A stretch of 8,408 nt of DNA from the NCBI GenBank assembly GCA_023128195.1, contig JAGMEL010000101.1, positions 1-8,408 of the forward strand. Reading direction: 5' to 3'. The stretch comes from Caldifarciminota bacterium (GTDB lineage Bacteria; Hydrothermota; Tepidihabitantia; SM23-42). A program made the translations under genes and the position numbers. Below, piece after piece: positions 1-6,048 of this stretch. Each line of letters begins with the position of its first letter. Position 1 is the first letter of the stretch. Below the pieces are notes generated by a model, which was not told where the DNA came from, searched no databases, and saw only the letters and a program-made list of their open reading frames with translations.

Positions 1-332
1 ACATCCAATGGTCTGAATACCCTGGCTACGCCCCAGTAAAGTCTCTGTTTACCTGCAATTAATCTCAAATTTTCAGGCCCTATCCATAGGGCAAGTCTTG
101 AAATATTTATATTATCTACAGCAAAGGAAAAAAAAGTAGTATCATATGGAATAATAAGCTCAAGCGCCACTTGTGTTCCATAATCTACTCCGTCAGCTTT
201 AAATTCAATCCAGCCGCGATTATAGCCTGCAATACTTAATGAATCATTCCAACGAAGAACAGGTCTTGTTTCAACATAACCGGAAATATCGAGATTTGTG
301 AAAAAACAAAGCACCACTGCACAAATATGCAT
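1..332 (-). CDS. Outer-membrane beta-barrel (porin-like) protein, N-terminal part, cut by window edge
   Basis: Reading the minus strand from the ATG at 332-330 gives 110 uninterrupted codons running off the left edge, so the C-terminal part is missing. The N-terminus is hydrophobic (ICAVVLCFF) and is followed by LDISGYVETRPVLRWND, the kind of first strand seen after a signal peptide in barrel proteins. Alternating polar/hydrophobic strands follow, then GKQRLYWGVARVFRPLD at about residues 94-110. That resembles the 'G-x-Q-R-x-x-W-G ... P-x-D' signature of several large outer-membrane barrels (DUF1302/Wzi-like). This is family resemblance, not proof of transport or capsule function. The start is uncertain. 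The frame stays open upstream to a TTG at 365-363, which would add an Arg-containing n-region and make a better signal peptide, but that TTG lies inside the predicted -35 box. No Shine-Dalgarno precedes either start. It is divergent from the aldolase operon. Confidence 0.72.
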   Translation of the reverse strand, partial: MHICAVVLCFFTNLDISGYVETRPVLRWNDSLSIAGYNRGWIEFKADGVDYGTQVALELIIPYDTTFFSFAVDNINISRLALWIGPENLRLIAGKQRLYWGVARVFRPLD

Positions 333-337
333 ATAAA

Positions 338-365
338 AGTATAAACAATATCGTACGGAAGTCAA
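338..365 (-). promoter_or_regulatory. Promoter of the left-edge barrel gene, TTGACT-N16-TATACT
   Basis: On the minus strand, TTGACT (365-360) and TATACT (343-338) are separated by exactly 16 bases; each is one base from consensus. Only five bases lie between the -10 box and the ATG at 332, so transcription would begin at or next to the start codon. This implies a leaderless or nearly leaderless mRNA, which fits the absence of a Shine-Dalgarno sequence. If translation starts at the upstream TTG instead, another promoter would be needed. Confidence 0.6.
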
Positions 366-375
366 TGTTGTATTA

Positions 376-403
376 TTGACAGAAGAGATTTTTTGATTAT
401 CCT
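376..403 (+). promoter_or_regulatory. Promoter of the aldolase-dehydrogenase operon, TTGACA-N16-TATCCT
   Basis: A consensus -35 box TTGACA (376-381) is followed after 16 bases by TATCCT (398-403), a four-of-six match to the -10 consensus. The weak -10 would suit an activated or repressed promoter. TATATT at 403-408 is a better hexamer but sits 21 bases from the -35 box. The -35 boxes of this promoter and the divergent barrel-gene promoter are ten bases apart. The expected transcription start is near 410, inside the inverted repeat that follows. Confidence 0.5.
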
Positions 404-405
404 AT

Positions 406-426
406 ATTATCCATTATATGGATAAT
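406..426. promoter_or_regulatory. Operator-like inverted repeat at the aldolase operon transcription start
   Basis: ATTATCCA (406-413) and TGGATAAT (419-426) are perfect 8-base arms around a 5-base centre (TTATA). The repeat lies just downstream of the -10 box and would cover the predicted transcription start, a classic repressor position. The arms are AT-rich and a stem of this composition would be weak in RNA, so a DNA-binding dimer site is the more natural reading. No regulator gene is in the window. Confidence 0.5.
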
Positions 427-445
427 TAGATTCAAACGGATTTAA

Positions 446-464
446 AATGTGCCTATGGCACATT
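446..464 (+). promoter_or_regulatory. Perfect hairpin/palindrome in the aldolase leader, next to the ribosome binding site
   Basis: AATGTGCC (446-453) and GGCACATT (457-464) form a perfect 8-base inverted repeat with a 3-base centre (TAT). It ends five bases before the core Shine-Dalgarno sequence AAGGAG (469-474). In RNA it is a compact hairpin with a GC-containing stem. In DNA it is a symmetrical 19-base site that could bind a dimeric repressor. Either reading places a control element in the leader of the aldolase operon. Confidence 0.5.
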
Positions 465-479
465 ATGAAAGGAGACAAT

Positions 480-1265
480 ATGGATTGGGGAGTAAAAAAT
501 CGTCTGGCACGTATTTTTAAGCCTGACACCGGAAAAACCGTGATGCTCGCCGTTGATCATGGTTATTTTTTAGGTCCAACGAGTGGTTTAGAAGTTCCGT
601 CGAAAACAATTAAACCTTTATTACCTTATGCAAATTCGTTGATGTTAACCCGTGGTGTACTGCGCACATCAGTACCTGCAGATTTTGACATACCAATTGT
701 TCTAAGGGTCTCAGGAGGTACAAGCATCCTTAGCAAAGACCTGTCAAATGAAGGAATAACTACCTCGATAAGGGAAGCCATAAGACTCAATGTCTGTGCA
801 ATTGCCCTTTCTATCTTTGTTGGTTCTGAGCATGAAAGAGAAAGTTTGCTCAATCTTGCGGAATTAATAAACCAAGCAGAAGAGTTTGGAATACCTGTCC
901 TTACAGTTACTGCAGTTGGCAGAGAGATGACAAGGGATGCCAAATATCTCTCACTCTGCTGCCGCATTGCTGCAGAAATGGGAGCACATTTTGTAAAAAC
1001 CTATTATTGCGAAGATTTTGAAAAGGTAGTCGAAACCTGTCCTGTTCCTGTAGTTATTGCAGGTGGTAAAAAAATACCCGAAAAGAATGCTTTACAACTC
1101 GCTCATAATGCTATTTCGCACGGCGCAGCAGGTGTTGATATGGGTAGAAATATATTTCAATCGGATAACCCTGTAGGAATGATTCAGGCAGTAAAAGCAA
1201 TTGTGCATAAAAGAATATCCGTTGAAGAAGCATACAAGATGTATGAAGGATCAAAAAAGACTTAG
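480..1265 (+). CDS. lsrF: LsrF-like class I aldolase/thiolase (DeoC/FbaB-type TIM barrel)
   Basis: The protein (261 residues) matches the LsrF branch of the DhnA/DeoC/FbaB aldolase superfamily almost from its first residue: MDWGVKNRLARIF, then TGKTVMLAVDHGYFLGPTSGLE (split 18-39; Asp26-His27 line the barrel mouth). The catalytic Schiff-base lysine is expected at Lys173 in FVKTYY. Phosphate-binding segments are IAGGKK (about 193-198) and MGRNIFQ (221-227). In enteric bacteria LsrF cleaves phosphorylated AI-2 product with CoA; it lacks here the longer N-terminus of the E. coli protein. ATG 480 is chosen because AAAGGAG lies just upstream (468-474); the frame is open to an ATG at 447, but that one falls in the leader hairpin and has no Shine-Dalgarno. 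No lsr transport or kinase genes are nearby, and the next gene is a dehydrogenase, so AI-2 processing is not shown; it may act on another keto-phosphate. The family is certain, the substrate is not. Confidence 0.9.
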   Translation: MDWGVKNRLARIFKPDTGKTVMLAVDHGYFLGPTSGLEVPSKTIKPLLPYANSLMLTRGVLRTSVPADFDIPIVLRVSGGTSILSKDLSNEGITTSIREAIRLNVCAIALSIFVGSEHERESLLNLAELINQAEEFGIPVLTVTAVGREMTRDAKYLSLCCRIAAEMGAHFVKTYYCEDFEKVVETCPVPVVIAGGKKIPEKNALQLAHNAISHGAAGVDMGRNIFQSDNPVGMIQAVKAIVHKRISVEEAYKMYEGSKKT

Positions 1266-1277
1266 CTTGAGGTAAAA

Positions 1278-2303
1278 TTGCACGCGGCTGTATATTATAA
1301 TAACAAAGATATACGAATTGAAGATTTGCCAAAACCAAGGATCGGTCCTGATGAAATACTGGTTAAGGTTATTGCAAGCGGGATATGCGGCAGTGATGTT
1401 ATGGAGTGGTATCGTATAAAAAAAGCACCGCGCATTTTAGGACATGAGATTTCCGGTAAAATTGCTGAGGTTGGTAAGACTGTAAATCAATACAAGGTTG
1501 GCGACCGTGTCTTTGTTTCTCATCATGTTCCATGCAATGAGTGCCGTTATTGCCGCGCAGGTTTTCACACGGTCTGTGATACACTAAAATCAACAAATTT
1601 TGATCCCGGAGGATTTGCCCAGTTTATTCGTGTCCCTGAAATAAATGTGCGTTTCGGGACCTTTGTTTTGCCAGATGAAGTATCCTTTGATCAGGGAACA
1701 TTTATTGAACCGCTTGGTTGCGTAATACGAGGTCAGCGATTTGCAGGCGTTAAGAAAGATGATACAGTGTTGGTCATTGGTTCCGGGATATCAGGACTTT
1801 TACATATTCAATTGGCAAAAACAAAAGATGCTGGGAGTGTCATCGCTACTGACATAAATGAATTTCGCCTTGATGCTGCTAAGCGGTTTGGAGCGGATGT
1901 AATTATTAATGCCAAAGACGACGTACCAGCAATTGTAAAAGAAGCTAATGATGGACGCCTTGCTGATGTAGTAATAGTCTGCACTGCTGCACTCGAGGCA
2001 TTTGATCAGGCATTCAAATCAGTAGACCGCGCCGGGACATTGCTCCTCTTTGCACCTACAGCGCCCGAAACAAGCATACCCTTGCCACTTTTTGACATTT
2101 ATTTTAAAGGGGTTAAGATCGTCTTTTCTTATGCTGCAGTTACCCAGGATATTGAAGAAGCAATTGATTTATTAAGAACAAAAAAAATCAATGTAAATGA
2201 TATGATAACGCATCGTTTTGGTCTATCAAATATTCAAAAAGGATTTGATCTTGTTGCCAGGGCTGACAAGTCAATAAAGGTCATCATCGAACCACACAAG
2301 TAA
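1278..2303 (+). CDS. Zinc-dependent medium-chain alcohol/polyol dehydrogenase
   Basis: This 341-residue protein is a full-length two-domain MDR dehydrogenase of the sorbitol/threonine dehydrogenase type. Catalytic-zinc residues are Cys37 (CGSD), His56-Glu57 (LGHE) and probably Glu144 (FIEPLGC). Structural-zinc cysteines are Cys86, Cys89, Cys92 and Cys100. The Rossmann fold carries GSGISG at 168-173, and Asp192 (ATDIN) at the end of the second strand predicts NAD rather than NADP. It oxidises a secondary alcohol or polyol, or reduces the ketone; the substrate cannot be assigned. Translation starts at TTG 1278 with GAGG at 1269-1272, five bases upstream. It begins 12 bases after the aldolase stop and has no promoter of its own, so the two are one operon and probably work in the same pathway. 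Confidence 0.93.
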   Translation: MHAAVYYNNKDIRIEDLPKPRIGPDEILVKVIASGICGSDVMEWYRIKKAPRILGHEISGKIAEVGKTVNQYKVGDRVFVSHHVPCNECRYCRAGFHTVCDTLKSTNFDPGGFAQFIRVPEINVRFGTFVLPDEVSFDQGTFIEPLGCVIRGQRFAGVKKDDTVLVIGSGISGLLHIQLAKTKDAGSVIATDINEFRLDAAKRFGADVIINAKDDVPAIVKEANDGRLADVVIVCTAALEAFDQAFKSVDRAGTLLLFAPTAPETSIPLPLFDIYFKGVKIVFSYAAVTQDIEEAIDLLRTKKINVNDMITHRFGLSNIQKGFDLVARADKSIKVIIEPHK

Positions 2304-2305
2304 AT

Positions 2306-2400
2306 AATCGTATTCGTATCTCGTCCCGCAAATCGGGATCCTCGATTTACCGATCATTATATGTATCAATATGAAAAATCGGGATAAATCGTATTCGTAT
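2306..2400. repeat. Short direct repeats and small hairpin in the convergent intergenic region
   Basis: AATCGTATTCGTAT occurs at 2306-2319 and again at 2387-2400. AATCGGGAT occurs at 2331-2339 and 2377-2385. TCCCG (2324-2328) pairs with CGGGA (2334-2338) over a 5-base loop. The region lies between two genes that converge (dehydrogenase ending at 2303, unknown gene ending at 2483). The hairpin is short and has no following T-run on either strand, so it is not a clear terminator. No gene is seen in 2304-2482. Confidence 0.5.
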
Positions 2401-2410
2401 ATACATCTGC

Positions 2411-2450
2411 CTTTCATTGCCTTAATTTGCCTCAAATTGCCTTGAATTGC
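2411..2450. repeat. Four imperfect tandem copies of a 10-base unit (CTTxAATTGC)
   Basis: Four consecutive 10-base blocks end in TTGC: CTTTCATTGC, CTTAATTTGC, CTCAAATTGC, CTTGAATTGC (2411-2420, 2421-2430, 2431-2440, 2441-2450). The preceding bases CTGC at 2407-2410 may be a decayed fifth copy. The period is close to one helical turn, so equivalent bases would lie on the same face of the DNA. It could be a slippage repeat or a binding array. It does not encode a gene. Confidence 0.6.
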
Positions 2451-2482
2451 CCTATATTTACTCCAATCTTTTACTCCGCCGT

Positions 2483-3031
2483 CTACTCGCTCTTTTCCAT
2501 TAATTTTTTCAAAAGATATCCTGTCATAACCTTATTCAGGTGGTCAAAATCAGTACATCCAATCAGATCACTACCTTTAATATCTGTGAAGTAAAGCTCT
2601 TCAGAATCTGTATGTTTTTTTTCTACTTTTATCTTATATTCGGCATCAAAAGGAGTCATAAATTGCTTGATTGGTATATCCAAGATTCCTTTTTCCGAAT
2701 ACTGGGATATTAAACCATCAATATTTCTGCGGTTTTGAGCAAGATGTTCAATCTCCTTTTCTATTTCTCCCCTTGCAGCTGTAGTTTTTCCCCACATATA
2801 TTGGATCTCTATGGGTTTTTTAATCTCTTTTAGCTTATCACTTCCCTTCTTAAGAATGCCTTCAAGTACTGTAATAGCCTTTTGAATCCCATCCTTTGCT
2901 TCTAATAAATACGAAAGATACGCCTCTACAATCTGAAAAGACGGCATCTTTTCTAAGTTTTCATAGAATAACTGACCATAGGGTTTGCAAAATGGACCTT
3001 TATCTAAATCCTCTATTGAATCAAGCATCAT
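2483..3031 (-). CDS. Uncharacterised helical protein, translationally linked to enolase
   Basis: I do not recognise this 182-residue protein. It has no signal peptide or membrane segment and is rich in Lys and Glu. Long amphipathic helices are likely at about 29-67 and 85-115, the second possibly a coiled coil, followed by a mixed segment with strand character (130-150) and a C-terminal helix. Cysteines (15, 159) are isolated and do not form a metal motif. Two ATGs are adjacent (3031 and 3028). AGGAG at 3044-3040 on the minus strand lies eight bases before the first and overlaps the enolase stop codon, so its translation is probably coupled to enolase. The gap to enolase is 11 bases and there is no separate promoter. 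The context suggests co-expression with a glycolytic enzyme, not a specific function. Confidence 0.8.
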   Translation of the reverse strand: MMLDSIEDLDKGPFCKPYGQLFYENLEKMPSFQIVEAYLSYLLEAKDGIQKAITVLEGILKKGSDKLKEIKKPIEIQYMWGKTTAARGEIEKEIEHLAQNRRNIDGLISQYSEKGILDIPIKQFMTPFDAEYKIKVEKKHTDSEELYFTDIKGSDLIGCTDFDHLNKVMTGYLLKKLMEKSE

Positions 3032-3042
3032 TTTTATATCTC

Positions 3043-4326
3043 CTATCTCACAAATGCCTTTCTGCCAGCATAGATCGCGCTATCTTTTAATTCCTCTTCA
3101 ATTCTCAAAAGCTGGTTATATTTTTCTACCCTTTCTCCGCGGCATGGTGCACCTGTTTTTAAGGCGCCTGCTCCCATTGCAACCACAAAATCTGAAATAA
3201 AAGAATCTACTGTTTCTCCGCTTCTGTGGGAAACAACCGTTCCCCACTTAACTTTTTGAGCCATCTTTACTGCAGCAATCGTCTCGGTAACCGTACCGAT
3301 TTGATTCAGTTTTATTAAAACTGCGTTGGCAATATTTTCACTAATGCCCCTTTCTATCCGCTCAACATTAGTTACAAAAATATCATCGCCGACAAGTTCT
3401 ATTTTATCCCCGAGTTTACTGTTCAGTATTTTCCATCCATCCCAATCATCTTCTGCTAATCCATCTTCTATTGATATAATAGGATATTTATTAACGAGAG
3501 AAGCAAATCTTTCTACCATCTCCTCTGTATTCAACTCGCTCTTTTCGGTCCTGAGTACGTATTTCCCATTTTCATAAAAACCGCTTGATGCTGTATCAAG
3601 TGCAATACCGATATCATTTCCTGGTTTATATCCTGCTTTTTCAATCGCTGTAATAATAAGCTGCAAGGGTTCTTCGTTTGAAGACACATCAACTACAAAA
3701 CCACCTTCATCACCAACACCTGTATTTAATCCTTTTTCTTTTAGAATTTTTTTAAGTGTATGATATGTTTCACTTCCCCATCTTATTGCTTCTCGGAAAT
3801 TATCTGCACCGTAGGGAGTAATCATATATTCCTGGAAATCAGGTCCTTGCCAGTTTGCATGGACACCACCATTAAGAACATTCATCATTGGTACAGGCAA
3901 TAGCACTGCATCAGAACCGCCAAGATATTTATATAATGGGATAGCCTGTGCAATAGCTGCAGCACGGGCGATTGCCATGGAAATACCCAATATTGCATTT
4001 GCACCAAATTTATTCTTATTTGGTGTGCCATCCAGTCTGATCATTAATTGATCTAAACCTTCCTGATCCATAACATCCTTCCCAATCAATTCGGGAGCAA
4101 TCATTTTATTAACATTATGAACAGCCTTTAAAACTCCTTTACCACCGTATCTCTTTGCATCTTTATCTCTTAATTCAAGGGCTTCATGGATTCCAGTAGA
4201 TGCCCCTGATGGAACTGCCGCGCTTGCTTTTAATCCTGAATTCAACTCTATTTCTACTTCAACAGTCGGATTGCCTCGAGAATCAAGTATTTCTCTAGGT
4301 ACGATTGAACTTATTTTTGTGTCCAT
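3043..4326 (-). CDS. eno: Enolase (phosphopyruvate hydratase)
   Basis: Enolase interconverts 2-phosphoglycerate and phosphoenolpyruvate in the cytoplasm. The 427-residue length is standard. The N-terminus holds REILDSRGNPTVEVE and the mobile loop GASTG (Ser43). Catalytic and magnesium residues are in place: His156, Gln165-Glu166, Glu207 (GDEGGF), Asp244, Glu287 (SIEDGLAEDDWDGW), Asp314, the catalytic base Lys339 (IKLNQIGT), SHRSGET (366-372) and Lys390. The segment NGGVHANWQGPDFQEYM (152-168) departs from the more usual HADN-N-VDIQEFM, and ETVDSFISD (371-379) replaces ETEDTTIAD, so it belongs to an unusual branch. The start at 4326 is supported by GAAAGGAGG (4344-4336), nine bases upstream. 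It has its own promoter and leads a two-gene operon. Confidence 0.98.
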   Translation of the reverse strand: MDTKISSIVPREILDSRGNPTVEVEIELNSGLKASAAVPSGASTGIHEALELRDKDAKRYGGKGVLKAVHNVNKMIAPELIGKDVMDQEGLDQLMIRLDGTPNKNKFGANAILGISMAIARAAAIAQAIPLYKYLGGSDAVLLPVPMMNVLNGGVHANWQGPDFQEYMITPYGADNFREAIRWGSETYHTLKKILKEKGLNTGVGDEGGFVVDVSSNEEPLQLIITAIEKAGYKPGNDIGIALDTASSGFYENGKYVLRTEKSELNTEEMVERFASLVNKYPIISIEDGLAEDDWDGWKILNSKLGDKIELVGDDIFVTNVERIERGISENIANAVLIKLNQIGTVTETIAAVKMAQKVKWGTVVSHRSGETVDSFISDFVVAMGAGALKTGAPCRGERVEKYNQLLRIEEELKDSAIYAGRKAFVR

Positions 4327-4366
4327 ACTTTATTTCCTCCTTTCAGAAAGAAAACATTATTTTTTC

Positions 4367-4394
4367 ATTATATTGAAAATTACTCGGTTGTCAA
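4367..4394 (-). promoter_or_regulatory. Enolase promoter, TTGACA-N16-TATAAT
   Basis: On the minus strand, TTGACA (4394-4389) and TATAAT (4372-4367) are both perfect consensus with a 16-base spacer. The predicted start is near 4360, leaving a leader of roughly 35 bases that contains the strong Shine-Dalgarno GAAAGGAGG (4344-4336). A double-consensus promoter fits strong constitutive expression of a glycolytic gene. The rest of the 150-base gap (4327-4476) shows no clear terminator for the upstream oxidoreductase gene, so some read-through into eno is possible. Confidence 0.85.
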
Positions 4395-4476
4395 TTACGT
4401 AACCTGTAAGTTTTTTGTGTAATTAGAATTGTAAAAAGAGGTTAACTGGGATATATTAAGTTTGTATATTGATATT

Positions 4477-6048
4477 TTATGGGCGATACCTTAATGGACA
4501 GGATAAACAGCGTGTGGCTTCTCTTTTTAATTCCTCTTTGGATACCTTAAGTTCAACTTCCTCAAAATCGTGTATTCTTTCTTCAATATCACGATGTGGG
4601 ATTGTTATTCTGTTTATGTCATTAATAGGTAGCAGTTTTACTTTGGGTTGATATGTCTTGCTAAACAGCCTTCCCAAAAACAGAGGAATTCGTTTAAGAT
4701 AGAAATCAATACGTTTGGCGGTTTTCATTCCGTGACCTACGGCATGGGCTACTGTCGCACTGCCGAGGACGACATCACCTCCCGCAAAAATTTTGGGATG
4801 CGATGTTTTTCCATTCTTTGTTATGATACGACTAAACTTGTCTAATTTTACATAGCCTTTTAAAAAATCAGTCTCTGGCTGTTGCCCGACAGCCATAACA
4901 ACGTTATCTAATGCCACATTAAATTCACTTGCCTGTATCATTTTGACAGGGCCGTTTCTACCTTCTGGACATTCGGTTTTTACCATTGTTACTCTATCTT
5001 TTTTTATCTCTTTCGGTAAAGTGAGTGGAATGATTTCTATACCTTCTTCCTGGGTTTCTATACGGTTCTCTTGCTCAGCTGGCATGTCTTCAATGCTTCT
5101 TCGGTAGTAAATTTTTACTTCATTACCCTGTCTTGTTAAACTGCGGGCAATATCAATTGCCGTGTTGCCACCACCAATCACACCAACCCTACCGAGATTA
5201 AAATTTTTACCTTTTTTTATCTGTTCAAGGATATTAAAGCCAATCAGTGCATTCTCTTCACCAGGGATTCCTAATTTTTCAGGTTTCCAAGCACCAGTGC
5301 CAATAAAGACAGCATCGTATTTTTTTAATAATTCATCCATAGAAAGATCTTTGCCGATTTCAATACCACACTTCAGTCCAATTCCAATATTTAATATATT
5401 CTCGATTTCTTTATCAATCGTTGATTTAGGAAGGCGAAATTCTGGTATAAGTGTAGCGAGCACACCGCCTGGGATTTTTTCTTTTTCATAAATAACAGCT
5501 TCATATCCTTTGTAAGCAAGATAATACGCTGTGGTCAATCCACATGGACCAGCACCTACTATTGCAATTTTTTCTTTTTTCGTTTTTTGTTTAAAGGATG
5601 GAATTGTTTTTTTAACACCAGATTTAAGATATTTTATAGCAACAGATGAATTTATACCCTGTCTGGTACAATGCTCTTCGCAGGGTGCTGGACAGATCCG
5701 CTCAAGGGTGTCGAAAAAGGGGACAAAGGGATAGTACTGTTTACTTTCTGTAGCAACAAGATTTATGTAGATCCACGGTGCAATACCTGCTGGACATGTT
5801 TTTTCACATTGGGGTTTTTCATAGCTCATACCTTTATAGGCATCGTAGATATTGAAAAGCCAGACCAATATCCATACTGCAACAAGACCCCAGAAGGCAG
5901 GATTGAGTTCAGTCCAGATATTAATCATCAAAACGATTGAACCGTAAAAAATAACTGCAAAACAAATCCCAGTCCAGAATCTGCCTGAATACATCTGGCC
6001 ACCACCAACAACAAATGTTGAGATGAGCGCTGCTCTACCGTAATTCAT
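4477..6048 (-). CDS. Membrane-anchored GltD-type FAD/Fe-S NAD(P)H oxidoreductase with N-terminal TM2-like domain
   Basis: The 523-residue protein has three parts. Residues 1-72 are hydrophobic, with GGGQMYSGRFWTG, two or three membrane segments and WLFNIYDAYK, resembling a TM2-type domain. Residues 78-145 form a Fer4_20-like Fe-S domain with Cys81, Cys85-Pro and Cys119, Cys123, Cys127. From 160 on it is a glutamate-synthase-small-subunit/NfnB-like flavoprotein: FAD motif GAGPCG (165-170), IPEFRLPK (201-208), second dinucleotide motif GGGNTA (292-297), YYRR (314-317, suggesting NADPH) and FAGGD (421-425). A CLSC pair (514-517) lies at the C-terminus. It should oxidise NAD(P)H, or reduce NAD(P)+, at the cytoplasmic face. 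No glutamate synthase large subunit is adjacent, so glutamate synthesis is unlikely. Its start overlaps the end of the NapH-like gene by 14 bases with only a weak Shine-Dalgarno, so translation is probably coupled. The first RCxxC pair usual in the Fe-S domain is absent. Confidence 0.9.
   Translation of the reverse strand: MNYGRAALISTFVVGGGQMYSGRFWTGICFAVIFYGSIVLMINIWTELNPAFWGLVAVWILVWLFNIYDAYKGMSYEKPQCEKTCPAGIAPWIYINLVATESKQYYPFVPFFDTLERICPAPCEEHCTRQGINSSVAIKYLKSGVKKTIPSFKQKTKKEKIAIVGAGPCGLTTAYYLAYKGYEAVIYEKEKIPGGVLATLIPEFRLPKSTIDKEIENILNIGIGLKCGIEIGKDLSMDELLKKYDAVFIGTGAWKPEKLGIPGEENALIGFNILEQIKKGKNFNLGRVGVIGGGNTAIDIARSLTRQGNEVKIYYRRSIEDMPAEQENRIETQEEGIEIIPLTLPKEIKKDRVTMVKTECPEGRNGPVKMIQASEFNVALDNVVMAVGQQPETDFLKGYVKLDKFSRIITKNGKTSHPKIFAGGDVVLGSATVAHAVGHGMKTAKRIDFYLKRIPLFLGRLFSKTYQPKVKLLPINDINRITIPHRDIEERIHDFEEVELKVSKEELKREATRCLSCPLRYRP

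Noticed and set aside
447..479. Upstream ATG extension of the aldolase by 11 residues
   Set aside because: It lies within the leader hairpin, has no Shine-Dalgarno, and family similarity begins at MDWG; ATG 480 has AAAGGAG at the right distance.
626..967. 113-codon open frame on the minus strand inside the aldolase gene
   Set aside because: It is the antisense shadow of a well-identified enzyme and its product has no recognisable features.
2324..2338. Rho-independent terminator after the dehydrogenase gene
   Set aside because: The stem is only five base pairs and no T-run follows on either strand.
2411..2450. CRISPR array
   Set aside because: The units are 10 bases with no spacers, far below CRISPR repeat size, and no cas genes are present.
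5162..5940. Several plus-strand open frames of about 67-109 codons within the flavoprotein gene
   Set aside because: They are antisense shadows; no Shine-Dalgarno or promoter supports them and their products are Ser/Pro/Phe-rich noise.
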